Part shown: piece after piece, positions 23,101 through 34,835 of the stretch | How positions within the stretch are numbered: the first letter of the stretch is position 1 | Layout: each line of letters begins with the position of its first letter | Assembly (NCBI GenBank): GCA_021209875.1 | Contig: JAGYVD010000007.1 | Coordinates: 3,596,001-3,660,000, forward strand | Direction of reading: 5' to 3' | Length of the DNA stretch: 64,000 nt | Origin: Rosellinia necatrix | Taxonomy: Eukaryota; Ascomycota; Sordariomycetes; Xylariales; Xylariaceae | Program-made: the position numbers and the translations under genes | The notes under the pieces: model-generated | What the model saw: the letters and a program-made list of their open reading frames with translations, nothing else | Told to the model about the DNA's origin: nothing | Database searches by the model: none

Positions 23101-24325
23101 GGTGGAGCGAGCATTGAACAGGCACCGAGCGGCCGAGCGGTGCGAACGGCAAACACCGAACACCGGTCGTTTCTAGACCGCGGGATAAGGAGACGAGACG
23201 ACGACGACGACGGTAAGCAAGTGTAACTTTGTGATTATGTAAAATCGTAAATAAAGGACCGTCGAGTAAGCATGCCGTAGACGTGACGTCCTTTGCTTGA
23301 CCTCGCTCGGTGTCGGGGGGGAAGGGGGCGTTATGTTGGAATCTAGTCGTATTACGTACAATACAACCCGTGGGGGGTATCACCTACATACATGTGCACT
23401 TCGCGACAACGTGAAAATGAAGATATCGCAGAGGGTGGAAACACCCAGGCATAATGATCAGAGGAAGCGTTCCGTAAAAGCACAGGCCCGTGACCGATCG
23501 AGGCGACGAAGGAAGTAAGAAAACAAGGAACATGGATAATATATAAGAGGAAAATAAATTAATCAAATCCGCGAAAGGGGGAATCAAGTTTAAATTGGAT
23601 GACACGGAATATGCTACCAGTCATGAATCTGCTCGGCCAAAAAACCTCATCCCGCTAGCAGCTCTTAGCTACTGTCGCCCGCCCAGTCAATGCTGACACA
23701 AATCCTCCTCTCCCCATTTCTCAGAAAACAAGCGGAAAAAGAGCAGCCGATTAGCCAAGCAAGAAGAGCACCACCGAGCCTTTCTCTCTCATCTTTCTCT
23801 CTCTGCCGGCCCGGTTACCTCCTACTCTACCCAGAGAAAATCACGATCACGATAGTCTCCTCTCCCAGAGGGAGCCTGACGGGATATAACAAGCACCGAA
23901 AAACAAAAGGCTGACGGGAATCCCATGCCTGCTTGATCTTCCAACTCCGTTCATCCATTTCTTCGCCCAAGACAATGGCCAGTGAAAAAAAGCAACAACA
24001 AAACCATGCTTCCGGACTCTTTTGCATCTCACAACAAACTTCTCTTATCGAGAATGCCAGTAGCCGAGTGAAAAGGACGATCATTAAGCGGTATCCATGA
24101 GTGATATCGAAGCAAAAACAGCCTCACCAGGGGAAGGGAGAAGAGACGCAGCATATAGCTAATGCCTAAAAACCGTTCCCAAAGCATTCAGCGGATAACC
24201 ACACAAATACGTATGAACATGTGGTCCATACGGATTTTACATTTGCATGCACCACAAAGCGATACATTAAGTCCGGCCCCTCTAGCCGTGTCACGTGTAA
24301 AATACACGGTTTTTAACCGGAGTAT
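17152..24325. other. 7.2 kb stretch without a supportable gene
   Basis: This lies between the 5' end of the RasGAP gene and the 3' end of the Ser/Pro-rich gene. TAGG/TACC repeat clusters occur at about 17975-18010, 18460-18480, 18600-18615, 18690-18790 and 18895-18925. Frames such as 17257-17619, 19910-20533 and 22555-23226 are open by chance as far as I can judge: no domain, no consistent codon pattern, many non-ATG starts. The region might hold long untranslated or non-coding transcripts, but nothing in the sequence shows it. Confidence 0.5.
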
Positions 24326-25426
24326 TTACCGGGACGGTCCCTCGACAGGGCTGATGGGATGACTCCGTGCCGAGCTGAGGTCGGTACTACCGGTACGTCT
24401 CAGCGCCTGGGACATCGTCTCAATGGCCAGCTCGCCGGTACTTAGCCCTAAATTGTATTCGGTGGAGGTCGGGCTAGCTAAGGGTTTCCTGGCGGGGGAC
24501 AAGCTAATTCCCTTGATAGACCCAGTTTTGCTGTTCGGCGGCGATATCTCGGGTGCTTGCGAGGATATAGGAGACCTTATGGGCGAAGGTGAACGGTTGA
24601 CACCCTTGGAGGTCAGGGACGTCAGACCGGCTAGGTGCATCGAATCCCGGCTTCCGGCGACTAGTCCAGGGGGCCCTTGTTCGGCTTGTACAACATCCGC
24701 AAATGAGATGAAGCTCAAACGCCGTATATCAGTCGAGTCTAATGAGCCGTAGTTCGAAGCGGATTCTTCCCTGTCCGAAAACCCGACAACTTCTTCCGTC
24801 CACGAGCCGGAAACACTGTCATGTAGCGAAACGCCAGCCATGGTCACGGCGGCCGGTTGGTGGGAGATATGTGTAACGATTTCAACCGTGTCCGGATTTA
24901 GGTGGTCATCGGTGATAGCTTCTGAAGAGGCATCCAGAACCGGCGGGATATGATTTTCAGTTTGTATATGAGAGGGAATGGCGGGCGAAGTGGGCAAAAT
25001 CGAACTCTCTTGAACATCTCGCTCAAATATCTGAGAACCAGCCGGCGAGCTCATCCGGGGGGATGAGGAACAGAGTCCTCGACCCGGGGAAGAAGGCATC
25101 ATCTTGGGGCTTTCGACGGGTACCGGGGAAGTTGTGGCGGATCGTTTCGTTGCATCCCCAGCGCTTGCATTGGGTACATTAGACGTCGTTGGTTCCATTC
25201 TCGGGGCCGTCGCCGTGGATGTCTGCGCGGACGTCTTATCCCCGTGCCTCTTCTTGCCGAGGCCAAACAAACCCCGTTTCTTAGTCTTGGATTCGTTCTT
25301 TCCCGTCTCGTGGTCGGCTTGCCTCTCAGCCGCGTCTGTCAGCGTTGGCGTTGAAGTGCTTGTCGAGGACGGATGGTCACTCAGTTCCCGGTGGGTTTTA
25401 ACAGCGGCCGGCTGTGAAAGACTCAT
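24326..25426 (-). CDS. Ser/Pro-rich conserved fungal protein of unknown function
   Basis: A single exon of 366 residues from the ATG at 25426; the frame extends further upstream only with non-ATG codons. The sequence is mostly disordered and rich in Ser, Thr and Pro. A basic patch (KTKKRGLFGLGKKRHGDK) at about 45-62 could be a nuclear-targeting or membrane-binding segment. The most distinctive part is YGSLDSTDIRRLSFISFADV at about 225-245, which I recall as a conserved block in uncharacterised proteins of filamentous fungi. SPxxSP-type motifs follow (SPSPIRSPISSQ, SLSPARKPLASPTS), possible targets of proline-directed kinases. No catalytic domain is visible. Confidence 0.75.
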   Translation of the reverse strand: MSLSQPAAVKTHRELSDHPSSTSTSTPTLTDAAERQADHETGKNESKTKKRGLFGLGKKRHGDKTSAQTSTATAPRMEPTTSNVPNASAGDATKRSATTSPVPVESPKMMPSSPGRGLCSSSPRMSSPAGSQIFERDVQESSILPTSPAIPSHIQTENHIPPVLDASSEAITDDHLNPDTVEIVTHISHQPAAVTMAGVSLHDSVSGSWTEEVVGFSDREESASNYGSLDSTDIRRLSFISFADVVQAEQGPPGLVAGSRDSMHLAGLTSLTSKGVNRSPSPIRSPISSQAPEISPPNSKTGSIKGISLSPARKPLASPTSTEYNLGLSTGELAIETMSQALRRTGSTDLSSARSHPISPVEGPSR

Positions 25427-26548
25427 GATGGCGGGTTGGCGCAAGGGGTCTAAAGGCCTGGTCCGGTTCAAATATGAGTCGCGGGCAAATAACTGAAATT
25501 GCCAGGAGAATCAGCAAACACGGACACGACTGCTTTCCAAAACAGGCCAAAAACCCGGGGGTGTGGAAACAACAAGCTACCCGAAAGTGGGCGCTGTCAA
25601 TGTTGCACAAGGAGTAGGTAAGTAGGGTTGGAGTAGCAATGGTGGTGTTTCAGAGCAGCAAGACGATGTGTGATGGCGAGCACCAAGGAGAGAGGAGAGA
25701 GACTCGACCCGACTCGACTCGGCCATTGACGAAGCCAAGCGAACAAAGCAATAACCAACGCAAGATGCAGTTACAGCCGACGCTAGACGGACTAGACCAG
25801 GAGGTTGTTGCAGTTGTCGTTGTTGTTGTCGTCGTTGTTGCTGCTGCTGCTACTGCTGCGGCCGCCGATCACGAATTCATCTATCGACGACTGTCCACTT
25901 GCCTACTTCCAGAAGGGGTGGTGCTCGGGCTGGTCGAGAAAGGAAGGAAGAGATATTATTTACTCACCTTTCTCTTCGGAACTGCTGTTTCGGAGTTTTT
26001 CTCCCTCGAAAGGGCTGCGTTGTATCGGACCTCGGACGGGGCCAACCGATTGCTCCTCCCTTCAACACGTGCAGTAACTGATAGTTCGAGGGAGACAATA
26101 GGCAGCTGAGTAATCTGCGCCGGAGGGGGCTGTTGACCGGGATTGGGGATTGGGGATCGGGGATTGGTGAATGGGATCAAGGGACCAACCCCTTGCGACA
26201 CTGTTGGCGTTGCTCACACCGTACACGACTGAGTCGCACTACAATGCGCCGTACTGCACCTGCGCCGTGTGTGTGTGCTACTGTGACCTTCTTCTCCTCG
26301 ACGACGACGACTCGACTCGACGATGGGGTGGTGCTTGGCTGGCGCTGGCGTTCTCCCGGCTGGACTGGGCTGGTCTGGGCTGGGCTGACCCGTCGCTTAT
26401 AACTAGGGAGGTGGGCTAAAGGGTGGTACTGTCGTCGGTAGGTAGTGTAAGGGGCGGATGGTGCAAGGTATGTAGGTAGGTAGTGAGTGTATGTGGTGTG
26501 GTGTAAGTTAGGTAGGTACCTAAGGAGGGTGGGTAGGTACCCAGTTAA

Positions 26549-26590
26549 GGTACGGTACGGTGCGGTACGGTACGGTACGGTACGGTACGA
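26549..26590. repeat. GGTAC pentanucleotide tandem repeat
   Basis: About eight GGTAC units, one carrying a T>G/A>G change (GGTGC). On the minus strand it gives a meaningless YRT/VPYRT repeat. Confidence 0.85.
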
Positions 26591-27589
26591 TATGGGGTGG
26601 TAACTGTAGGCCAAAGATTGGCGCTAGACTACCTTCCTGGGTAGTCGCTCAACCTTAGATAGATACCCCCTTTGCCCAACTGAGCAGGAGCCAGACGTGG
26701 GCAAATGGATGTCGGAATCTCGCCCAGATGCACAGATGTGCAGATGCTTCAACCTTCGATGCACGCTAGATGTAGAGTGCGACGCGCAAAGCCCGTCGTC
26801 GAGATTAAATTTCTGCCCTGCTGACGATCTTGCTCGAAATGCCCGTGCCGCAGTGGAGGAAAGGTCCAAGGTTGTTTGTGAGGAGGGGCGGAAAGTGGTA
26901 GTGTAGATTGGGGGATTGGCGGCTGGGTCTGGATCCGATATCTGAGCTGTCGGTACCTACTCTGTGCGTTGCTCCAGAGCTGTAGGTAGGTACGGTAGGT
27001 CTGTCAGCGGATAATAGGCAATAGTTACCTAGGTACTTAGGTTAAGTTAGGTAAGTCGGTAGGTAGGTAATTTGAAGATTGCACCCGGTGACGCCACCTG
27101 GCTGGACCACAAAGTCGCAGTCGAGTTGGGAGAGGGGAACAGGGCGGGGGTTCGCTACCTACCTGCACCTGCAGAGCCTGTCGACTTCCAGGTTATGTCT
27201 TATATGTGCTGCACTGGGTATTAAGCTCACACCCAACTCGGACACACAGACACACACACACAATCGGAGTCGTCGATGTCGGCGGACGGGTGGTCAGGCA
27301 AAGGCCTCGATTATAAGCTTAGATGAATAGGGCCAGATCAGGCGGCTGTCTCAGATTTCAAATGCGCATGGGAATGCAAATCCAGTGTCGGAACCGTAAC
27401 GTAATCCTCCGCGGCCGACGCCACACTTCTCAGGCCAACTGACCTGTTTTCCTGCTCGACTGTCAGGGGCGTCACGGCACTTCTGTGCATGCGGTCATCA
27501 GTCCACAAACCTCTCTGCCTCTCTATAGGCTAATGTCTGTCTATCTAGTGTGAAAGAGTTCGCTGAATACCAGAGCAGGCAGCGACAGC

Positions 27590-27611
27590 GAGAGAGAGAG
27601 AGAGAGAGAGA
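27590..27611. repeat. (GA)n microsatellite
   Basis: About eleven GA dinucleotides in intergenic DNA. Confidence 0.9.
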
Positions 27612-29709
27612 AAACCCGCTAGTCAGACGACGGTGGCGTGTGCGCGTGCCCTTTGTCGAAGGGTTCGTAGTTGGGAGAACTCGAGAAGTGTGAGATATAA
27701 TGATGACAGCTAACGCAGCGCATAGGCAGGTGGGCAAGTAGACAAGGCCTCCCCTTTTTCTTTTTTTTCTTTCTTTCTCTTTGGTGATGGGCAAGTAACA
27801 ACAAGTTGGGGGGAGTCGGAAGAATAGATGTAGGTTACATATAGATTAATATGTACATCGTCATATATAACCCGAGGGTAAGCATCAATATACATATATA
27901 AAGCCACTACGTAGATTTCCAGAGGATTCTGCCCAAATAACAATACCTCTCAAAGCGATTGGGCCCAACCATTATAGGAATTGTCGGCCGGACATTGCCA
28001 ACGCCAATGCTGCCGCAGCCTGTGTGCAGTTCGGTATAGGCAATTCCGTCATCATGCCTTGGTTCTCGAGAGGCCAGGGATGGGGCCGAGAGTCATTTGG
28101 TTCCTGTCGCGATCGACAAAGCTTGCCTATTTGGGCACATAAATTGGCAGCCTTGATCAGCTTGCATCAGCCCCTTGAAAACAACACTATTTGGGACAAT
28201 CGGCCTCGATAGTTGGGCTAGTGGGATACGACGATGGTCGATCATGGCCGGCTGCACCGCATAACTCCCTTTGCAAATCCCGCCGTGAGAGATACTTGGT
28301 CGATGGGTGATGCTATAATAAGCTGGTCAAAGCGGCAGGTATGGTAGACATGTAGTGTAGGTGGGTAGGTATAAGTAACCTATTATACTGTCGTGCTACG
28401 GCGCCGAAAATAGAATTCGTTATGGCCCGGTATAGCCCACTCAGGTATAAGTAGGTACCTATGCAGGGCCGAATTATGGGATAATCAAGATCACGGTAGC
28501 ATGAGCTGGCTGCTGGCTGTGGCATGTTTGCTATGCATAGACAGATAAGTAGGGCCGCGATACGCGTAGCTGCGCTCTGCTGACTGTACAAAACCCCGAA
28601 AACTGTTTGATGGCATACGATCTCTCATCGCCTCCTTCATGCCTTCCTCATGTCTTACCCTCGTTCCATAGTACATAGTCCTATCTACACAGTAACCGCA
28701 GGTGGATCCGAGGAAACAAAACAATAATTGAGAGGGACTAACTAGTCAGCTCAGTTCATCCACCCCCAAATTCTTGGTGGTCAAACCTTGGTGGGATGCC
28801 ACATGAAACCGCGGATTGTCCCAGTTCACATCTGGCCTGAAGGCAGGTCGTGAGTTGAAGTACGTCACACGTGCGAGGGGTGTTGGGATCTCCCGTTTAG
28901 GCAGGGTTCGCTGGTTGAATGTGACGGCACATCCACCCGCCTATGCTGTGCTACTTGGTTCGGGTGATGGAACGGAATCCCGGTCAGGTCATTGGGGTCA
29001 GTTGATTGATATGCCTACCACACGTCTGGTCTGAAAGATGGGACGGAGACGAGCATTTTACAAGCCCAACTCTGGGGCCTGGAGGTACGAGGTAAGCTGT
29101 GCACACTACAGCAGATGCTTGCTTACCTAATGGATCGATGAGACAGGTATCTCACTTGGGATGGAATAGTGTAATAGAATAAGGCTGCAGCAACGTTTGT
29201 CGACCCACCATAATCGGAATAAATCTTCGCTTGCTGAAATGTGTTTTGATTGGGCTTTAAACCACTGAAACATGATTGCATCTTCAGATGACGACGGCGG
29301 CACAGGTCAAGGTCTCATCAACTGATGCCCGAAGTGATTGGAGGAGGCCCCCCCCGCGCGACAGAACTTGGCAGCCCGAAACAGACAGGCACCCACAGGC
29401 TGGTTTGAGGTTGTGGGTCACCAAAAGCCCACGGACCGTAGGCCCCCACGTGACCTTCTGTCGGGCCGCGAAGGCTCCGTCGAAATTTGCCAGACTCCGA
29501 GCCCTGGGATCTACAGCTTGACCGTCGGTAGGTAAGTAAGTGCAGCAGCTACAACGAAATTGGCAGCTCCCCCCAGGTGGAAGCGAAGGACGGCCGCCCC
29601 AACCCCGAACAGACATCCCACCTAAGGCCCTCTTACGCCTTCTTCTCCTCCTCTCTCCAACACACACACCCGAAGTTTGTTGTCCCCATTCAATTGGTCA
29701 GGGCACACG

Positions 29710-30432
29710 ATGGAAACCCGGCAGGCCCTACTGCCGCTGAGCCGCCTCTCCCACGCGACGACGACGATGACAACGAGGGCCACCGCCTCAATCGCCGTCG
29801 CACGATCCCTGGTGTTCCAGTCGTCATCGGCGGCGGCGGCGGCGGCGGTGGCGGGCCGACGGCAGCAGTCGACGACGTCGCGGACGAAGAAGAGGCTCAA
29901 GATCCCGCCCCACCCGGACTTCCTGACGCCGGCGTCGGGGCAGAACCACATCATCTACAACCCGCCGCCCTCGGCGCCCTCGGTGTACAACACGCCCTTC
30001 AAGTTCCTGCCCAAGACCGACCCCCGCCGCGAGGCCAACCTCGCGAGGTTTCTCCGCTTCTCCGCAGACGCCTCCTCCTCCTCCTCCTCCTCCTCCTCCT
30101 CCTCCTCCTCCTCCTCCTCAGAGTCGCCCTTGCCACCCCCCATGCGGCCCGAAGAGACCCGCGCGCACAGGTACAACGTGACGAGGGAGCAGGTCGACGA
30201 GATGCGCCGGCTCCGCGCCGAAGACCCCCTCAACTGGAGCGTCCTCAGGCTCGCCGCCAAGTTCGACTGCACCCCGCTCTTCGTCATGATGTGCTGCCGC
30301 GCCAGCCCCGAGCACAAGTCGAGGGAACGCGAGCGCCTCGAGGCCATCAAGTCCCGCTGGGGCCCCGTCCGGACCAAGGCGAGGGAGGAGAGGCAGAAGA
30401 GGAAGGTCTTGCTGCTGCAGGGTGCTTTATAG
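29710..30432 (+). CDS. mrpl20: Mitochondrial large ribosomal subunit protein mL58 (MRPL20)
   Basis: A single exon of 240 residues from the ATG at 29710; the 11 codons upstream in frame begin with TTG. The N-terminus is rich in Arg, Ser, Thr and Ala without acidic residues (residues 1-60), as expected of a mitochondrial targeting peptide. The mature part has PPHPDFLTPASGQNHIIYNP, PFKFLPKTDPRREANLARFL and YNVTREQVDEMRRLRAEDP, then LAAKFDCTPLFVMMCC. These match the fungal mitoribosomal MRPL20/mL58 family. A run of 16 Ser, encoded by (TCC)15-TCA at 30073-30120, interrupts the protein between the two conserved parts and is likely length-variable between strains. Confidence 0.88.
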   Translation: METRQALLPLSRLSHATTTMTTRATASIAVARSLVFQSSSAAAAAAVAGRRQQSTTSRTKKRLKIPPHPDFLTPASGQNHIIYNPPPSAPSVYNTPFKFLPKTDPRREANLARFLRFSADASSSSSSSSSSSSSSSSESPLPPPMRPEETRAHRYNVTREQVDEMRRLRAEDPLNWSVLRLAAKFDCTPLFVMMCCRASPEHKSRERERLEAIKSRWGPVRTKAREERQKRKVLLLQGAL

Positions 30433-31052
30433 TCTTTCTGCTGCGTGTTGCGCTGTACAAAGTTTGTGTGAGTATTTGTGTGCGGGTTTCGGGGCTAGAG
30501 CTGAATATAGCCCGTTACTCGGTTTCACGAAGGACTCTAGAATGCGGATAGGAAGCCCGAGAGAGTGTAGACGAAGAAGAAAAAAAATATTCCTCATAAA
30601 GACGGCGTCTGGGAAGAACCATCACGTTGTATATCCTGTGGGAATACCTGGGCATCTGACCGAAGCTCAATGCAGAGAATAAATATACAGCTTCGAGAGA
30701 GGGAGACAGAGGGGAGGGGGTGGGGGAGGTGGTTCTTGGATTTCGCCGCTGGACAAACCATACCTCCTATTGTATATCAGACATTACGCGTCACCCTATC
30801 ATATCACAACCGACGTTCGTGGCGACCAGCCTAAGTGGGCTGTACCTAATCTCTTTGTAAATGATCAAAAAACAACCAAGGACCGTTCCAATGCAGGTTT
30901 CGCCCAGATGCTCCTTCCCATGACTATATTATATAACGCCACGATGAAATGAGAAAAAAAAAAAAAAAAATTTAGATGAGAAAAAACTGCCTTTGCCCAA
31001 TGCTGTAGTGCCCACGTTAAAAAGAAAGAAAGAAAGAAAGAAAGAAAGTTGA
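30433..31052. other. Convergent 3' region
   Basis: Lies between mL58 and the F-box gene. It contains a poly-A run (about 30954-30970) and a (GAAA)n microsatellite (about 31022-31048). Confidence 0.65.
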
Positions 31053-32851
31053 TTATGCCCTTGTGCCGGGCATGTCCCTCGCGCCCGGTATGACCCTCAA
31101 ACACCACCCACACCAACTCCGCCTGCCGCCGGTGACCTCCCGTTCGAGGATCTGGCCCTTGTTCTTCTCGTCCTCCCACTCGGGCACGCAAGCCCCGACC
31201 CGCAACATGCGGACGAGTTTGGTCTTCACGACACCGCCGATGCCCTCGATCTCGTGGCGCGCATACCCGGGGCGCAGGCCGGAACCGGACACTGCTAGGC
31301 CGGCCGAGTGCGGGTGCGGGCTGGGAGTGCGGTAGCTACCGTTTTCGCTGTTGCCGACGCTGTTGCTGCTGCTGCCCGTACTCAACGGCGAGCCGGTGGT
31401 GAACGAGGAAGACGGCGACGGTGTGGAGGCCGGCGAGAAGGAAGACGAAGAGGAGGAGGAGGCGTGATGCTGCTCACGCGCGTCGGCGGCGTCGCAGTCC
31501 GTCTCCTGCTCAACCTCCTTCGCGCCGAGGCAGGCGGCTTCGCGCCCGCAGATCACGCCCCGGTCCCCTTCGCCAATGCCCGTGCCGCCAAGCACCTCGC
31601 CGTACTGGTTGCGCCAGCGCCAAATTCTGTTTTTCCCCGAGAGTGCCACTGCGTTAGTCTCCGTCCGCTCCGCCAGCTGTGGGAAAAGGAAAATAGGGGG
31701 CATGGGCTAAGGGGTGTGTGTGGTTTCATGGCTTTAGGTAGGAGGATGGGGCACGTACGACCTGTAGTCTTGGTCCGCGCCGATTATGTTGCGCCCACAG
31801 GGCTGGCAGAGCCACACGCTATCTCTCTCACACGTGCAGATCGCCCTCTGCATCTCGTCCGCGTCAATTGGGGTCGCGGGGAGCAATGAGGGTCGCGCAA
31901 GGACCGCCGCCGGCGCTTTCGTGCACGGGATGCAGAGTCGGCGATGCCGGTCGCGGAAAGTCGATGGGCCCGGGGGTCGAATAACACAATTCTGCGTTTA
32001 AATATAATGTGAGCATTTTCGAACAAATTTAAACCCGTAGGGCCAGATGGGGAAATAAAGTTATGTCTACAAGCCGGAGGAGAAGCCACTCACACGACAG
32101 ACAGGTATTGCGCACCGCCGACATTCGGCGACCATGTCCCGGGCACAGCTCCCCTTGCGCTTATAGCTCTCGTTTATGCTCATATGATACCAAGTCATTT
32201 CATTCTCCTCAGGCTCGAGCGGGGGCTGCTCTTTGTAACAGTGCAAGGTTCGCGTAACCAGGGGCCTGCGGTACTGCAGTAGATTCTCGCGGATTTGGCG
32301 ACATGTTCTCGCGAGATTGTCGAGGGTGTTCAGGTCCAGCCAGGACACGACTGCTATGACGATACTGTATTTTTGGATTGTCAGCAATATTACCTCCCAA
32401 TTCCACACCAGTTTCACTACCACCACACTCGCCTATCAGGGAATGCGTTTGTGCACAATATCAGAGACAGGAGGCTGTCCATGGGCCGAAAACGGGTACA
32501 TGAACGAGTACATGAACGAGTACATGAACGACGAGTACATGGACGAGTACATGAACGAATAAGGCGTCAGGCGTGTCAAGTGATAATTAATAGTTTTACG
32601 TACGGATAGCAACCAAAAGCCTCCGTCATTCGATTCCTGTTCGGGTTCTCACGCATGCCTTGATTGGCGGTAGACTCATTGTCAGCATTAGTAGCTGCGC
32701 TGCCGCCCTGGGCATGTGCAGCAGTGGTGTTTACGATAGCGAGCGCTTCTTGCTGTAGCCGTAGCTTGGCCCGTTCGCCGTCCCATTCGCTACGCAATGC
32801 CTGCGTCCGGGGTGGCTCACTCTCCTCGTCCAGATCTACGAAGATCGCCAT
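31053..32851 (-). CDS. F-box-like, Cys-rich (zinc-binding) conserved fungal protein
   Basis: Four exons: 32851-32604, 32364-32094, 31991-31755 and 31676-31053; all phases agree and the protein is 459 residues. It starts MAIFVDLDEESEPP. Exon 2 begins with an F-box-type helix segment (VVSWLDLNTLDNLARTCRQI), followed by Cys pairs CARDMVAECRRC, CRNC, CIPC, CTC and CQPC that would bind zinc. Then come WRWRNQYGEVLGG and GIGEGDRGVICGRE, a Ser-rich linker, and the conserved C-terminus GYARHEIEGIGGVVKTKLVR with VPEWEDEK and SWCGWC. The layout matches a conserved but uncharacterised group of fungal F-box proteins; a role as SCF substrate receptor is inference. The donor after exon 3 (TAC|GTGCCC) is weak but is the only one that keeps the frame. 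Intron 1 (239 nt) contains a minisatellite. Confidence 0.8.
32496..32558. repeat. 12-nt minisatellite inside an intron
   Basis: Five units of GTACATGAACGA, one with A>G, with a 3-nt insertion after the third. It lies wholly within intron 1 of the F-box gene. On the plus strand the array gives a YMNE-type peptide repeat, which I take as coincidence. Confidence 0.9.
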
Positions 32852-34101
32852 AACAACGGATAGCAACGGATTTGACAGGCCACGAGGGCAGAGCAAGCTG
32901 GGGATTGGAATCGTGGACGATCCGAGCCGTTCGGCTGATAAGCAAGGCCCCGCCGACTCCGGAGTGGTTGATGAATTGAATTGATTTGGGCGGAGTAGAG
33001 AGACAATCTCCAACTTCGAGCAATGAGCAATGAGCGATGAGCAATGAGCAAATATGAAAACTACCTCTGCATTCTCACGAGAGGAAACACCGTGACGGGA
33101 AACAATATTGGGGAATATAAATAGCAGTCTGAAGTCCTGGAGCCATGCGAGACGAGACCGGCTCAGACGTAGTAGTGCGAATACCTGAGGTACAACGGCG
33201 TGGGCAGCTTACCTTCAGGCAGGTACCTAGACAGATACCTGTGCGAAGTTGCTATGCGAGTGCGGTCTGCCCGCGTCGCATGGAGCAGAGGGAACGAGTC
33301 GGTACCTGAGGATCCCCAATTACCTTGGTAGTACACACCTAGATAGGCTGCTCAGCAGGTTAGCTGGCCTCCTACTCTTAACACTGTCTAGGTATCTTAG
33401 AGCCCATCTATCCCTGCTCGACACCTGCCGCTGTTAACCTTGGTAGAGATGACTGGCAGAGAAGACGGGACAACTGTGGGGTAACGTAACAATAACAGCA
33501 CCCAGTTGGAGCCGCCTGTCGGAGATAAGCACTAACATGGTGTTGCCGGGCTGAAGGACACATACTGCAGTCGGTAGCTACGAGTTGACGAGGGAGTACC
33601 TGCCTACCTAGGTAGACAACATGATGCATTAACTTTGATGTGTCAAGCGACGAAGCCAACCCCCGGATTATTTAAGTTTGGATAGGTAGCCTTCAGTGTT
33701 TCAGGATCGTAAAACAAACATAGCCTGGTTCTCAAGCTCAGATTGGCGACAGGACGTAGTTATTGTTCTATCTACCCCAATTACAGTAGGAGCTGAGAAA
33801 GATGATGATCGATGTTTGTGTTAATTATCATGTGACAGTCACCAGGCATCCAGTCTCTACAAACAAAGAATGCCGGTACCAAACGAGACTTGCTATCACA
33901 CAGATCTCAGACGCCTCGACAATGGTATTGCGTCTTGGTTTACGGGTATCCTCTGAATTGAATTCTATGTATCTATGTACCGCTAAACCAATAAATTCGG
34001 GTTCATGAACCCGGCATTCTTCTGCTTAGTTATCCTGACATGGGGCCTAAACACCCGGCTATCGTCAGGGCCGTCTACAACGATGCCAGGATCAACTCTC
34101 A
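32852..34101. other. Intergenic
   Basis: 5' region of the F-box gene and 3' region of ALG13. A 7-nt GAGCAAT tandem lies at about 33018-33051 and TACCTAG clusters at about 33215-33260 and 33595-33615. No gene is supported. Confidence 0.6.
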
Positions 34102-34835
34102 CTAGGGCCGAGGCATTAGCTCATTAATAGCTTCCCAGAGCCCTCCCTTCTGGTACGCAGATCCGGGCGAAGGCCCAGGCGGCCACTTTTGTAATGTAAT
34201 TTCATGGATTTTCATGAATGCCTCCGCAACCGACCTACATATGAGCATTAGTCAATATCTTAGGCAACGATGGAAAATTACAGGATTCTCGTACCCGAGT
34301 GTACCGTGGACAAGGAAGCCTTGGGAATCCATTTCCTCCGCAATCTCGAGCTGATGATTATCCATCAGCTCTGGGTTCGGAACCGCGATCAGTTTTGAGT
34401 CGAACTGCAGGGCCTCTATAATACTGCCGGATCCTAGCGTTGATAGTGAGCTATCGCAGTGACAATAGCCGCAAGGGGTTATGACGGACCTGCATGCGAA
34501 ATAATAACCCCGCAGCGGCGTTTGCCATTGCCATCGCTGCCATCGCTACGAGAAGCTTGAAGGAAGTATTTGCCGAGGTCGGGAGCATACGAGAAGGCTG
34601 TGATTCTTATGCCATGGGGTTTCCCGTCAGGGGGAGATTTGATACTCTCGAAATACTGCAAGTCGGGGCCGCATTGGACGATGAGGTCCGTAAAACCGAG
34701 TGCTCCAAGTGCGGCGATGAACGTGGGAGACACAACCTCCTCAAGAAGACTCCGGAAACCAGCCGTCGCGCCGATTGTTACGAAAGCAGTCGTCGTGAGC
34801 CCATCGTTCTCATTGTCTTGGCGGTGTCTAGACAT
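34102..34835 (-). CDS. alg13: UDP-GlcNAc transferase subunit ALG13
   Basis: Exons 34835-34490, 34433-34295 and 34234-34102 (introns 56 and 60 nt) give 205 residues with consistent phases. The protein is the catalytic GT28 C-terminal-type domain that, with membrane-bound Alg14, adds the second GlcNAc to dolichol-PP-GlcNAc at the cytosolic face of the ER. It shows FVTIGATAGFRSLL at the N-terminus, LIVQCGPDLQ, and across the first splice junction VIISHAGSGSIIEALQF, the UDP-GlcNAc-binding signature; then LIAVPNPELMDNHQLEIAEE. Homologues are about 200 residues. The frame continues upstream to 34925 with another possible start; I prefer 34835 because the extension has no conserved sequence. Confidence 0.9.

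Larger units (their letters stand above)
25427..29709. other. 4.3 kb intergenic with several simple repeats
   Basis: Upstream region of the Ser/Pro-rich gene and of the mL58 gene. It holds GTTGTTGTCGTCGTTG-type triplets (25805-25865), a short GATTGGGGA tandem (about 26140-26168), TAGG clusters (26440-26535, 26975-27070), a (GGTAC)n run (26549-26590), a CACACA run (about 27241-27262) and a (GA)n run (27590-27611). No gene is supported. Confidence 0.55.

Noticed and set aside
22555..23226. 223-codon Arg/Thr/Pro-rich frame
   Set aside because: Biased composition without conserved motif; begins in repeat-like sequence and has no identifiable relatives from memory.
22500..23230. Short interspersed direct repeats considered as a CRISPR array
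   Set aside because: No regularly spaced identical repeats exist here or elsewhere in the window, and the DNA is clearly eukaryotic.
26177..26614. Frame with YRT/VPYRT repeats
   Set aside because: Arises from the (GGTAC)n tandem and Tyr-rich TAGG repeats; no real protein features.
31022..31048. (GAAA)n next to poly-A considered as a retroposon tail
   Set aside because: No element body or target-site duplication could be found beside it; simple microsatellite is the plainer reading.
32461..32609. YMNE-repeat peptide on the plus strand
   Set aside because: Product of the 12-nt minisatellite that lies inside an intron of the opposite-strand F-box gene.
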